A stretch of DNA of 64,000 nt from NCBI RefSeq assembly GCF_012926615.1, contig NZ_JABBNU010000011.1, positions 62,001 to 126,000 on the forward strand, given 5' to 3'. Positions 26,567-36,498 of this stretch are shown in pieces. Every line of letters starts with the position of its first letter. Position 1 is the stretch's first letter. Source of the DNA: Marinigracilibium pacificum (GTDB lineage: Bacteria > Bacteroidota > Bacteroidia > Cytophagales > Cyclobacteriaceae). The translations under genes were made by a program, and so were the position numbers. Below the pieces are notes generated by a model that was not told the DNA's origin, did not search any database, and was given only the letters and a program-made list of their open reading frames with translations.

Positions 26567-28036
26567 ATGAAAACTATTAATATATCAAAGAAGATTTTTG
26601 CTGCTGCTTTGGCAGTTGGAATGCTCTTCTCAAGCTGTGATGACAGGTTTGAAAAATTAAATCAAAACCCTAATCAGGTGGTTGAAGTAACTCCTGACCT
26701 GATCTTGCCATATATTCAAAATGGTATGTCAGCTCACAGATTTGAATCTTGGAGGGGTAATGTACTTTATGCAATGCACTATTCTTGTCTGATGTCGTCA
26801 CCATGGTTAACCGGAAGTGAATTCCTGGCGGCTAATGATGCTTGGACTCAAGGAATGTGGGATAGAGCTTATCAACGTCTGGGAGGTAATCTTCAGGCAA
26901 TGGTTGACTTTATAGAAGAACAGCCTGATGGCCCGGATAAAAATGCACAATTGGCAATTGCTGATGTAATGAGAGTACTAATCTATCACAGACTTACAGA
27001 TTTCTTCGGGGATGTACCTTACTCAGAAGCAGGGTTAGGTATGGAAGGCATCTTTCAACCAAAGTATGATTCTCAAGAGGATATCTACAAGGATATGCTT
27101 TCAAGACTGGAAACAGCTGCTCAAAATTTAAGAATGGGTGAAAATACCTATGGAGTTCAGGATATTTTCTACCAGGGAGAAGAAGAAGGATGGATCAGAC
27201 TGGCAAACTCGCTTCGCTTGAGACTTGCTATGAGAATTTCTGATGTAGAGCCTCAACTTGCCGCTTCTCATATCAGTGCGGTTATTAATGAGCCATTAAT
27301 CACTACAAATGAATGGATTTGTAAAATGCCTCATGAAGATGATGGTAGCCAGTGGTCTTCAGGATCTAATGGTACAAGTGCTCCAATATCAGCTTTTGAT
27401 GCTCATTTTATGGCAAAAGCATTAGTAGATAATATGCAGGATGATCCTAGACTGGACTTATATGGAAGAAAATTAGGCAGTGGTGAAATAGTTGGTTATC
27501 CTTCAGGAACTGTTCCTTCTGATGTGGTTTTACCTTCATTTACTCCGGATAATTTCTCATTATTAAATTCATCAGCAGGTGCAGTATTTGATCTTGGCAA
27601 TGACTGGATTCATGTATCAGCTGCAGAAGTTAATTTATTGCTGGCAGAAGCTGCATTCAGAGGAATAGGAATGACACAATCTGATGCTCAGGCAGAATCA
27701 TATTATCAGGAAGGTATTACACAAGGTCTTTCTTATTGGGGATTATCTTCTAACCCTGCATTTGAGGCTAATGTTGCATTTGATGCTGCAGATGGCTTGA
27801 ATCAAATTATAACACAAAAATGGATCGCACTTTTCCCTGATGGATTTGAAGCATTTGCTGAATTAAGAAGAACTGATCTTCCAAGATTTGCTGCTGATCA
27901 GGTATATGGTGAGTTACCTAAAAGACATAAGTACCCTCTAATTGAGCAATCATTGAATTCAGAGAATTATTCTGAAGCAGTATCAAGACAAGGTCAAGAT
28001 ATCGAAAGTACATCGCTTTGGTGGGATGTTAATTAA
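26567..28036 (+). CDS. SusD/RagB-family surface glycan-binding lipoprotein
   Basis: The SusD partner of the upstream SusC, 489 residues. The signal peptide ends in LFSSC with lipidated Cys24, followed by DDRFEKLNQNPNQ, a start typical of the SusD-like_2 subgroup. The segment GWIRLANSLRLRLAMRIS and the C-terminal DGFEAFAELRRTDLPRF are family hallmarks. It caps the SusC pore from outside and binds the oligosaccharide. It starts 22 bases after the susC stop. An imperfect GC hairpin follows its stop, which may lower expression of the downstream enzymes relative to the import pair. Confidence 0.94.
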   Translation: MKTINISKKIFAAALAVGMLFSSCDDRFEKLNQNPNQVVEVTPDLILPYIQNGMSAHRFESWRGNVLYAMHYSCLMSSPWLTGSEFLAANDAWTQGMWDRAYQRLGGNLQAMVDFIEEQPDGPDKNAQLAIADVMRVLIYHRLTDFFGDVPYSEAGLGMEGIFQPKYDSQEDIYKDMLSRLETAAQNLRMGENTYGVQDIFYQGEEEGWIRLANSLRLRLAMRISDVEPQLAASHISAVINEPLITTNEWICKMPHEDDGSQWSSGSNGTSAPISAFDAHFMAKALVDNMQDDPRLDLYGRKLGSGEIVGYPSGTVPSDVVLPSFTPDNFSLLNSSAGAVFDLGNDWIHVSAAEVNLLLAEAAFRGIGMTQSDAQAESYYQEGITQGLSYWGLSSNPAFEANVAFDAADGLNQIITQKWIALFPDGFEAFAELRRTDLPRFAADQVYGELPKRHKYPLIEQSLNSENYSEAVSRQGQDIESTSLWWDVN

Positions 28037-28054
28037 TTAGTTGTTGCATTTGAT

Positions 28055-28096
28055 ACAGTGGGGTTGCCAATCAAGAGCCTGGCACCCCCTGTTTTC
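28055..28096 (+). terminator. Partial terminator or attenuator between susD and nagB
   Basis: ACAGTGGGGTTGCC (28055-28068) pairs with GGCACCCCCTGT (28081-28092), leaving two bulged T, and TTTT follows. The stem is GC-rich but imperfect, and the next gene starts 38 bases on in the same direction, so partial read-through is likely. Confidence 0.5.
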
Positions 28097-28133
28097 AAAA
28101 TCTACTTTAAAAACTGATCGAAATCATAAATAT

Positions 28134-30083
28134 ATGAATGAGGTATTAAATGGTGTTGACATCAGCTACAAGGCACCTGGAGTTGATGAACAGACGAGGT
28201 ATGAAAAAATTCACACAGTAATATTTGGTGAAAGTGATGATGCATCTAAAATGGTCGCAGCTGAGATAGCTGAACTGATCCGTGAGAAAGAAAAATTATC
28301 TCAAAAAGCAATATTAGGCCTGGCGACAGGTAGCACTCCTAAGGGAGTTTATAGCGAATTGATTCGATTACATAAAGAAGAAGGTCTAAGCTTCAAAAAT
28401 GTAATTACTTTTAATCTTGATGAATATTATCCTATCGAACCTGATGCACTTCAAAGTTATGTGCGGTTCATGAATGATCATTTATTTGATCACATCGATA
28501 TTGATCCTAATAACGTTCATGTACCGGATGGAACTCTTGACCCTGTAGAAATTCAGGCGTATTGCGAAAGGTATGAAGAGAAGATTCTTGAACTGGGAGG
28601 ACTTGATATTCAGATTCTGGGTATTGGTAGAACAGGACATATTGGATTTAACGAGCCAGGATCTCAGATTAATAGCCGAACAAGGTTAATTACTCTTGAT
28701 CATATAACACGTATTGATGCTGCTTCCGACTTTTTTGGTGAAGATTTTGTTCCTAAAAAAGCAATAACAATGGGAGTAGGGACAATCCTGAAGGCTAAAA
28801 GAGTAATCTTAATGGCATGGGGAGAGGGTAAAGCTGGTGTAGTTAAAAGAACTGTAGAAGGAGAGGTTAGCGACACTGTTCCGGCAACGTATCTTCAAAT
28901 GCACCCAAATGCTACAATAGTTATTGATGAAGCTGCTGCTGATGAGCTTGTACGAATAAAATCACCATGGTTGGTAGGCGATTGTCTATGGACTGATCGC
29001 ATGATAAAAAGAGCTGTTATTTGGTTATCTCTAAAGTTACAAAAGCCAATTTTAAAGCTGACTGACAGAGATTATAATGATAATGGTATGAGTGGGCTAA
29101 TTGCCGAATATGGTAGCGCTTATGAAATCAATTTGAAGCTCTTTAATACTCTTCAGCATACTATTACCGGATGGCCTGGTGGTAAACCTGGTGCTGATGA
29201 TACTAACAGACCTGAGAGAGCTGAACCTGCAAATAAAAAGGTGGTAATATTCTCTCCACACCCTGATGATGATGTTATTTCCATGGGTGGAACTTTTATT
29301 AGGCTGGTAGATCAAGGTCATGATGTCCATGTGGCTTATCAAACCTCTGGAAATATTGCTGTTTTTGATGAAGATGTTGTTCGTTTTGTAGATTTCTTTA
29401 AAGATTTTAATGGGGAACACAGCGTTAGTAACGAAGATGGCAACGCCCTATATAGCGAAATCAGAGAGTTTATAAACAATAAAAAGCCGGGTGAAATCGA
29501 TCATCCGATTGTTAGACAAGTAAAAGGACTGATACGTAGAGGAGAAGCTAAAGCTGCTTGTAGATATGTAGGCATAGGAGATGAAAAAGCTCATTTTCTA
29601 GACCTTCCTTTTTACGAAACAGGTTTAGTTAAAAAGAAACCTATCGGCGAGGAAGATGTTAAAATAATTGTAGATCTATTACAAAAAATTAAGCCTCATC
29701 AAATTTATGCTGCAGGTGATCTTTCAGATCCGCATGGAACTCACAGGGTATGTCTGACTGCAATATTCAGAGCATTAGAGCAACTGAAAGATGAAGATTG
29801 GATCAAAGACTGTTATGTATGGTTATACCGTGGTGCATGGCAGGAGTGGGGTATCGAAGATATCGATATGGCTGTTCCAATTAGTCCAATGGAACTTATG
29901 AGAAAGCGTAAAGCTATATTTAAGCATCAGTCTCAAAAGGATTCTGCAGTTTTCCCCGGATCAGACAAGAGAGAGTTTTGGCAAAGAGCCGAAGATCGTA
30001 ATCATGGACTGGCAGAATTGTATGATAAGCTTGGAATGGCAGAATATGAAGCCATGGAAGCTTTCAAACGGTATTACTTTTAA
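28134..30083 (+). CDS. NagB-like glucosamine-6-phosphate deaminase fused to LmbE/PIG-L deacetylase
   Basis: A cytoplasmic two-domain enzyme of 649 residues. The start is set at ATG 28134; the frame upstream has no good start. The N-terminal NagB domain (about 20-270) has LGLATGSTPKGVY, the active-site FNLDEYYP and the loop GRTGHIGFNEPGS. After a linker, the C-terminal domain (about 370-620) is of LmbE/PIG-L type, with zinc motif SPHPDDDVISMGGT and a later DPHGTHR. NagB turns glucosamine-6-phosphate into fructose-6-phosphate and ammonia, and LmbE proteins deacetylate GlcNAc compounds. The fusion is known in Bacteroidota as a NagB-like protein. Here it would finish breakdown of the imported amino sugar. 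Confidence 0.93.
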   Translation: MNEVLNGVDISYKAPGVDEQTRYEKIHTVIFGESDDASKMVAAEIAELIREKEKLSQKAILGLATGSTPKGVYSELIRLHKEEGLSFKNVITFNLDEYYPIEPDALQSYVRFMNDHLFDHIDIDPNNVHVPDGTLDPVEIQAYCERYEEKILELGGLDIQILGIGRTGHIGFNEPGSQINSRTRLITLDHITRIDAASDFFGEDFVPKKAITMGVGTILKAKRVILMAWGEGKAGVVKRTVEGEVSDTVPATYLQMHPNATIVIDEAAADELVRIKSPWLVGDCLWTDRMIKRAVIWLSLKLQKPILKLTDRDYNDNGMSGLIAEYGSAYEINLKLFNTLQHTITGWPGGKPGADDTNRPERAEPANKKVVIFSPHPDDDVISMGGTFIRLVDQGHDVHVAYQTSGNIAVFDEDVVRFVDFFKDFNGEHSVSNEDGNALYSEIREFINNKKPGEIDHPIVRQVKGLIRRGEAKAACRYVGIGDEKAHFLDLPFYETGLVKKKPIGEEDVKIIVDLLQKIKPHQIYAAGDLSDPHGTHRVCLTAIFRALEQLKDEDWIKDCYVWLYRGAWQEWGIEDIDMAVPISPMELMRKRKAIFKHQSQKDSAVFPGSDKREFWQRAEDRNHGLAELYDKLGMAEYEAMEAFKRYYF

Positions 30084-30098
30084 CGAAAGGATAAGATC

Positions 30099-32621
30099 TT
30101 GAAATTTATATTAAGAATTTATGTTTGTTTGGGTTTGATATCATCATGTTTAATGGGCATCATTCCTATGAATGCTCATGCACAACAGGTGGATCATCTG
30201 GTTTTGCCGCTACCTTCACAGGTAGTGGCAGGCTCGGGTGAATTTTCTATCACCGAACAGCTAACACCAAAAATTGAAGGTAGTGAGAGACTTACTTTAG
30301 CTTTAGACAGATTTTATGATGCTTTAAGTGCTAAAACCGGGGTATTTTATAATTATAGGAAATGGTGGGAAGCTGATGATTTCCAACTCATAATTAAAAC
30401 AGAAGAGGAGGCTCCTCTTAATCTTGGGGCTGATGAATCTTATAAGCTGGAAATTACAACTTCAAGGATTGAAATTAGTGCCAAAACCGATGTTGGAGCA
30501 ATGTATGCTTTGCAGACCTTACTTCAACTAGTGAAATCAAATGAAGAAGGGTATTATTTTCCTGCTTTGACCATAGATGATTCTCCTCGTTTTAAATGGA
30601 GAGGGATTATGTTGGATGTTTCCCGCCATTTTATGTCTGTCGAAACGGTAAAAAGACAACTTGATCTGATGCATGCAGTTAAATTTAATGTGATGCATTG
30701 GCATTTAACTGATGATCAGGGGTGGCGTGTTGAAAGTGATTCTTTTCCTCTTCTAACTCAAAAGGCTTCTGATGGAAAGTTTTATACTAAAGAACAGGTA
30801 AAAGATGTAATCGACTATGCCTATGATAGAGGTATTCGTGTCGTGCCCGAATTCGATGTTCCGGGTCATGCTACCGCAATTCTAACCGCATATCCTGAAT
30901 ATGCGAGTGAAGACAATGCAAGCTACTCAATTGAGAGAAATGCAGGAATATTTGATCCTACATTAAACCCTACAATCGATGAAACTTATGAATTTCTAGA
31001 TGTTCTTTTTACTGAAATGGCAGCTCTGTTCCCTGATAAATATTTTCATATTGGAGGTGATGAAAATGAAGGTAAACACTGGGATAGCAATGATAAGATA
31101 GTTGCATTTAAAAAGAAAATGGGGTTTGATAATCATGAACTTCAGGCTTGGTTTAATAAGAAGGTTAATAAAACCCTTGTTAATGCTGGTAAAATTATGG
31201 TAGGATGGGATGAAATCCTGCACGATGATTTACTCAGTTCAAATCCGGTAATTCAATCTTGGAGAGGAGAAGAAGGTCTAAAACGGTCTGTGGAAAGTGG
31301 ACTGGAAGTTATCAGAAGCCATGGCTACTATGTAGATCTCATGCAGTCTGTTACCTATCATTACTTTATTGATCCAATTCCAACCTCTTTGGTGAATGAC
31401 GAAAAAGCTAAAAACCTGGTTCTTGGTGGAGAAGCTACAATGTGGTCTGAATTAATAGATGAAAATAGTATTGATAGCAGGCTTTGGCCGAGATCTGCTG
31501 CAATTGCAGAAATTTATTGGTCTGAAAGACAAAAGTTAGATGGTATTTATCTTTTTGACAGGCTTGAAAACATATCAGGACATTTGGAAACTTTGGGTGG
31601 AAAACATATTTCTAATCGTCATACAATAATCCGACGCCTAACTAATTCCCATAATGAGTTTAATGATTTATTGTATTTCAATGATCTGATGGGACCCTAT
31701 CAGATCTACACCCGAAATCCAAAAGGTCTGATGTATTCAATGTTATCACCATTAAATCAATGGGCTGATGCAGCAGTGGCCGATCCGCAAGAAGCTAGAA
31801 ACTTCTCTGCAGCGGTTAAGGAATTTATCTCCGCGAAACACACTTCAAAGTTAAATGAAATTAAATCTCATTTTGACAGATGGATTAATTTTGAAGATTT
31901 GGTAAATGGATTAGTAGAATCTAAACCTCAAATGGATAGTCTTACTCAGACAGCGATTGATTTTAAAACTGCCGGTCAATACGGTAATTTAGTAATTGAT
32001 CATCTAAATGGTGTGAAGCCAATATCAGATCAGAAGTTTAATTCAATTATTGATGATATCAAAAGTCTCAAATTTGAAGGAGGAAGAACCAGGTTTGCTG
32101 GTATTGATGATTTGATTTTATTCTTTCAATTTTCTAAAGGCATTAAAGTAGGTAAAGAATCTGATCCAGTCAGATATTTTATGATTCCACAGTTAAATGA
32201 AGAGAGACCCAATTCAATACTTGGTATCGCATTAGTTGATTCTAAGAAATTTTTAAGAATCCAATTGATTCAAAAAGAAGGCCTTCATAAAACTGATCAA
32301 GTAACTCTTAATATTTCTAATAAAGGAGTTGAAAATGAAACTGTTGTTGTAATCCCGTCAAAGATGAAAGAAGCAACAGTTAAGGATTTGAAAAACAAAG
32401 AGAAAGTAGTTTCAATTTCAAAATCTGAAAACCATTATACCATAGAAATCCCATGGAAAACCCTTGGGGGAAGATCTCAATTACTTGAAAGTAGTATAAG
32501 TCTGAAGGTAAGGAAGACTGACCCTAGAGGTAGATCATATAGTTATGGTATCAATGGAGTCGTTCTTTCTGATGGTGAAAAAGCACCATATATTGATCTT
32601 GAAATGGCATTGAATAATTAG
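30099..32621 (+). CDS. Glycoside hydrolase family 20 beta-N-acetylhexosaminidase
   Basis: An exported exo-enzyme of 841 codons or slightly fewer that removes terminal GlcNAc or GalNAc. It very likely starts at TTG (30099): the in-frame stop of the preceding gene is only 18 bases upstream and the next ATG lies inside the signal peptide. The signal peptide ends near MNAHAQQ. A GH20b domain (about 30-160) precedes the TIM barrel (about 165-500), which carries the catalytic pair Asp321-Glu322 in HIGGDENEG. The C-terminal 330 residues are of unknown fold. No lipobox or T9SS tail is seen, so it is probably periplasmic. It lies 15 bases after the NagB-LmbE gene in the same operon. Confidence 0.94.
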   Translation: MKFILRIYVCLGLISSCLMGIIPMNAHAQQVDHLVLPLPSQVVAGSGEFSITEQLTPKIEGSERLTLALDRFYDALSAKTGVFYNYRKWWEADDFQLIIKTEEEAPLNLGADESYKLEITTSRIEISAKTDVGAMYALQTLLQLVKSNEEGYYFPALTIDDSPRFKWRGIMLDVSRHFMSVETVKRQLDLMHAVKFNVMHWHLTDDQGWRVESDSFPLLTQKASDGKFYTKEQVKDVIDYAYDRGIRVVPEFDVPGHATAILTAYPEYASEDNASYSIERNAGIFDPTLNPTIDETYEFLDVLFTEMAALFPDKYFHIGGDENEGKHWDSNDKIVAFKKKMGFDNHELQAWFNKKVNKTLVNAGKIMVGWDEILHDDLLSSNPVIQSWRGEEGLKRSVESGLEVIRSHGYYVDLMQSVTYHYFIDPIPTSLVNDEKAKNLVLGGEATMWSELIDENSIDSRLWPRSAAIAEIYWSERQKLDGIYLFDRLENISGHLETLGGKHISNRHTIIRRLTNSHNEFNDLLYFNDLMGPYQIYTRNPKGLMYSMLSPLNQWADAAVADPQEARNFSAAVKEFISAKHTSKLNEIKSHFDRWINFEDLVNGLVESKPQMDSLTQTAIDFKTAGQYGNLVIDHLNGVKPISDQKFNSIIDDIKSLKFEGGRTRFAGIDDLILFFQFSKGIKVGKESDPVRYFMIPQLNEERPNSILGIALVDSKKFLRIQLIQKEGLHKTDQVTLNISNKGVENETVVVIPSKMKEATVKDLKNKEKVVSISKSENHYTIEIPWKTLGGRSQLLESSISLKVRKTDPRGRSYSYGINGVVLSDGEKAPYIDLEMALNN

Positions 32622-32863
32622 TAAACATAAATTGTTTGGTTGTATATATTCTGACCAGGGGTTTGTGCATTAAAGTCTGTCTTGTGATTTGTTGATTTTC
32701 AAACGTTAAATTCCCATATACCGATTGCTCATTGACTAATTAATGTACAATACCCCCGAGGTCATTATTTTCCAAAGATTTTATTCAATGGTGTAACCTT
32801 TTGTAAATTCAATTTATATATTTAGCATTTATTTTTAGCCCAATAATTTTTTAAAGAAAGTTT

Positions 32864-34660
32864 ATGGAACTCGAATGGATTGACTGGTTATCGGTAGCAT
32901 TGTTTTTTATTGTATCTCTTGCTATTGGGGTATGGTTTGCAAGATCTGCCGGTAAAAGCGCAAAAGACTTCTTTTTATCAGGAAGAAATATGCCCTGGTG
33001 GTTATTGGGTATATCAATGGTGGCAACAACTTTTTCAGCTGATACTCCAAACCTCGTAACAGAAATTGTCAGAACTGACGGTGTTGCTGGTAACTGGACC
33101 TGGTGGGCATTTTTATTGACAGGTATGTTAACCGTGTTTGTTTATGCGGCACTATGGAGAAAGTCTGAAGTTGTAACTGACCTTGAATTTTATGAATTAA
33201 GATATAGCGGAAAAGCTGCTGCTTTTCTAAGAGCCTTCAGAGCAGTATACCTTGGGGTATTCTTTAATGTGATGATTATGGCTACTGTATGTCTTGCCGC
33301 AGCTAAAATGGGTAATGTATTACTTGGATTGACTAAAGGCGAAACATTGATAATTGCAGGGGTTGTAACTGTTATTTATTCGTCACTTGGAGGATTAAAG
33401 GGTGTACTTGTTACCGATTTTATTCAATTTATTATTGCTATGGCAGGTTCAGTTTGGGCCGCAATGATAATTATTGATTTACCGGAAGTTGGAGGCCTCT
33501 CTAACTTGATTTCAAGTCCTGTCCTTGAAGATAAGCTTGACTTTATTCCTGATCCTAACAATCTAAATGTATTTATTCCGGTATTCCTTATACCAATTGC
33601 CGTTCAGTGGTGGAATGTTTGGTACCCGGGTGCTGAGCCTGGCGGTGGAGGTTACATCGTTCAGAGAATGTTATCAGCAAAGGATGAAAATAATGCTGTT
33701 GGTGCAACATTATTCTTTAATATTACTCATTATGCATTAAGACCATGGCCATGGATTTTAATCGGATTGGCTTCATTATTAGTTTTTCCTGATCTTTCTG
33801 CCATTCAATCAGCATTTCCAAATGTTGACAGTTCAATAATTGGGCATGATCTGGCATACCCGGCAATGCTTACTTACTTACCTCATGGTTTGTTAGGTGT
33901 GGTTGTTGCTTCTTTGATTGCGGCATTTATGTCGACCATATCTACTCACTTAAACTGGGGATCTTCTTATGTGGTATATGATTTTTACCAAAGGTTTTTG
34001 AAGCCTGAAGCTAGTGAAAAAGAGCTTGTTATGGTAGGTCGTATTTCAACGGTAATTCTTATGGTGCTGGCAATGTTGTTTGCATTAGTTCTTGAAAGTG
34101 CATTAGAAGCATTCCAGATTTTATTAACAATCGGCGCCGGAACAGGATTGATCTTCATTCTTAGATGGTTTTGGTGGAGAATTAACGCCTGGTCTGAAAT
34201 AACCGGTATGGCAGTCTCATTCATTGTAGCCATTTACTTTAATGTTATTCATGATGAGTTTTTTACAAAACTGGAATCTTACCAGGTATTATTGATAAGC
34301 ATTACCATTACTACAATTGCATGGGTTACTGTAACACTATTAACTCGCCCAACTGATCATGGTGTACTAGTTAATTTTGTTAAGAAAATTAACCCGGGAG
34401 GTATTGGTTGGAATAAAATATACAATTGGATATCAAGTAATGAACAAGCTATTACATATAATAAGAATAAAATTCCATTGGGAATTGCTGGGATGTTAAC
34501 CGGTACATTCTCAGTTTACTCCGCCTTATTTGCTGTGGGTTACTGGCTTTATGGTAATATTGTCCCTGCTGTTGTATTAACAGGGTTTTCAATAGTATGC
34601 TTTATACTAATGTTTAGAATCTGGGGAGGATTGCGGAAAATTGATAGATCAGATAGTTAG
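32864..34660 (+). CDS. Sodium:solute symporter (SSS family), likely sugar transporter
   Basis: An inner-membrane symporter of 598 residues with about 14 helices. The first helix starts at IDWLSVALFFIVSLAIGVWF, followed by DFFLSGRNMPWW, a classic SSS motif. The conserved VATTFSADTPN around residue 57 and the GLKGVLVTDFIQF region fit the sodium-binding core. Its position after the GH20 gene suggests that it imports the released monosaccharide, most likely GlcNAc, from the periplasm. The gap of 242 bases means it may have its own promoter. The last 12 bases overlap the end of the convergent methyltransferase gene. Confidence 0.9.
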   Translation: MELEWIDWLSVALFFIVSLAIGVWFARSAGKSAKDFFLSGRNMPWWLLGISMVATTFSADTPNLVTEIVRTDGVAGNWTWWAFLLTGMLTVFVYAALWRKSEVVTDLEFYELRYSGKAAAFLRAFRAVYLGVFFNVMIMATVCLAAAKMGNVLLGLTKGETLIIAGVVTVIYSSLGGLKGVLVTDFIQFIIAMAGSVWAAMIIIDLPEVGGLSNLISSPVLEDKLDFIPDPNNLNVFIPVFLIPIAVQWWNVWYPGAEPGGGGYIVQRMLSAKDENNAVGATLFFNITHYALRPWPWILIGLASLLVFPDLSAIQSAFPNVDSSIIGHDLAYPAMLTYLPHGLLGVVVASLIAAFMSTISTHLNWGSSYVVYDFYQRFLKPEASEKELVMVGRISTVILMVLAMLFALVLESALEAFQILLTIGAGTGLIFILRWFWWRINAWSEITGMAVSFIVAIYFNVIHDEFFTKLESYQVLLISITITTIAWVTVTLLTRPTDHGVLVNFVKKINPGGIGWNKIYNWISSNEQAITYNKNKIPLGIAGMLTGTFSVYSALFAVGYWLYGNIVPAVVLTGFSIVCFILMFRIWGGLRKIDRSDS

Positions 34661-35383
34661 CCTTCCTGCTCTCATGAATATTCTTTGTTTGATAGCATAA
34701 CTTTCTTTTGAAAGATTATTTATAAGAAAAGCCATTGGATCAGTTCCGGTGGCTTTTTTATATTCTTTCACCGCCGACCAGGTGGATATGTACCCCAATA
34801 AATGCTTTTTGCTATAATTTGCATGAATTTCAAACAATGGGGACTCAAATTCTTCTATTGGTAATTTTATATTTTGGTAGCCATTATCGACATACTTTCT
34901 TTCCTCAGGCCAATAAGGTCCAATAAGATCGTGGTAAAATTCATCAATAAATTTTTGATCACCAGATTGAATGTCTATCAGGTTATATCCCCAGGCTGCA
35001 AAAATTGCATTTTCAGTAGCAACTCTATGCACTTCTTCAAAAAAAGCATCAAGATCAAACCAGTGTAGTGCTTGAGCTGTCGTGATTAGATCGATACTTT
35101 CCCCCGGCCATAAGGATTCTTCGGCTCTACCAACTTTATAAACAATATTATCTATTTCAGGAGCATTTTCAATTTGCTCTTCACTAATATCATTGGCATA
35201 TACAGTTGAAAACTGCTTTGACAGTTCACTAGCTACCTGACCTGTACCACAAGCAGCATCCCAAGCTCTATAAAATCCTGTACAATGCTCAAAAAGCCAT
35301 TTGTACAACTCTTGAGGATAGTTAGGTCTATATTTGGCATAATCAGCCGATATTTCTGAAAAATGATCCTGTTGGTCTTTCAT
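34649..35383 (-). CDS. Class I SAM-dependent methyltransferase
   Basis: A soluble protein of 244 residues with a Rossmann-type methyltransferase core. Motif I is AWDAACGTGQVASELS (about residues 38-53), the acidic end of strand two follows, and TTAQALHWFD near residue 108 matches the methyltransferase-11 class. The N-terminus DHFSEISADYAKYRPNYP is typical of a subgroup related to yeast trans-aconitate methyltransferases, but the substrate is unknown. The 3' end overlaps the convergent symporter gene by 12 bases, so the two cannot be cleanly separated by a terminator. Confidence 0.88.
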   Translation of the reverse strand: MKDQQDHFSEISADYAKYRPNYPQELYKWLFEHCTGFYRAWDAACGTGQVASELSKQFSTVYANDISEEQIENAPEIDNIVYKVGRAEESLWPGESIDLITTAQALHWFDLDAFFEEVHRVATENAIFAAWGYNLIDIQSGDQKFIDEFYHDLIGPYWPEERKYVDNGYQNIKLPIEEFESPLFEIHANYSKKHLLGYISTWSAVKEYKKATGTDPMAFLINNLSKESYAIKQRIFMRAGRLTI

Positions 35384-35607
35384 AATTGGTTTAACGTTGA
35401 CTTTATCGATCTTTGAGTGAAATTAACAAGAATAATTCCCTTATTATAGATCATATCCACTATTTATTTTAAACGAAATAATAAGAAAAAGGGATTTAAA
35501 TTAAAATATCTTGTTTTTTAGCTAAATCAAAGCTGATTTTAATTAAAAAAACCACATACTTTCCTAACTTTCAGCACAACATTAATGACCCCTAAGTAAA
35601 AATTTCG

Positions 35608-36492
35608 ATGAAAGAAGAAACTCTTAATAAGCTCAAGCAAAAATATGAAGATATAAAGCAACCCGCTGATGCTTATCTTCAAGGCTTATATCATGCTAAA
35701 GCAATCAACTACTGGGATTATATCCAGGTTGATACCTTGCTAACTCTTCAGAAGACCCGTACTGATTTTCATGATGAAAAAATATTCATAGTATATCATC
35801 AGGTTACTGAACTTATCCTTAATCTTATTATTCACGAACTTGAAAAACTTACTCAGGGAGACTTGCCCGGTGAGGAAGAATTGATAACTCGAATGAAAAG
35901 GTGTGCAAATTATGCTGATATGCTTATCAATAGTTTTAGTGTAATGAGCAAGGGTATGTCTTATGAGGAATATAACCAATTTCGTATGACACTTACTCCC
36001 GCAAGCGGATTTCAATCTGTACAGTTTAGGTTAGTTGAATTTTACTGTACTGACCTTGAAAATCTAATGAAGCCTGCTGATAGGGATAAATTAAACGGTA
36101 ATGAGTCAATAGAGGAGAAGTTTGAGTTTTTATATTGGCAGCATGCAGGCAAGAATCCGAAAACAGGCGAAAAGAGCCTTACGTTAAAGCACTTTGAAGA
36201 TAAATACAAAAAACAGATGGTTGAGCTGGCAGAGAATATGAAGTCGGAAAACCTTAATCTTCGTTTGAAATCAATTAGTGGTTCTAAAGGATTATCACCG
36301 GAATTGCTTGAAACAGTAAAAGTGTTTGAAAGAAAGTTTAATTATGACTGGCCTATGGTTCACCTTGAAACTGCCAGATTTTATTTAACGGGAAACCCTA
36401 AAAAAGAGGCTACTGGTGGTAGTGACTGGGAGAAATATCTTCACCCTGATTATCAGCAAAGAAAATACTTTCCTGAGTTTACCATTGAATAG
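35608..36492 (+). CDS. Tryptophan 2,3-dioxygenase family protein
   Basis: A cytoplasmic heme enzyme of 294 residues that opens the indole ring of tryptophan to N-formylkynurenine, the first step of the kynurenine pathway. The segment DEKIFIVYHQVTELILNLII and the following FRMTLTPASGFQSVQFR match the tryptophan-binding parts of the family. A late histidine, His252 in WPMVHLETARFYL, is a likely heme ligand, and TGGSDWEKYL gives the usual C-terminal glycine-serine loop. The protein is divergent from the well-studied enzymes, as is usual in Bacteroidota. No kynurenine pathway partners lie nearby. The stop is 6 bases from the convergent cardiolipin synthase stop. Confidence 0.88.
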   Translation: MKEETLNKLKQKYEDIKQPADAYLQGLYHAKAINYWDYIQVDTLLTLQKTRTDFHDEKIFIVYHQVTELILNLIIHELEKLTQGDLPGEEELITRMKRCANYADMLINSFSVMSKGMSYEEYNQFRMTLTPASGFQSVQFRLVEFYCTDLENLMKPADRDKLNGNESIEEKFEFLYWQHAGKNPKTGEKSLTLKHFEDKYKKQMVELAENMKSENLNLRLKSISGSKGLSPELLETVKVFERKFNYDWPMVHLETARFYLTGNPKKEATGGSDWEKYLHPDYQQRKYFPEFTIE

Positions 36493-36498
36493 TTAAAA

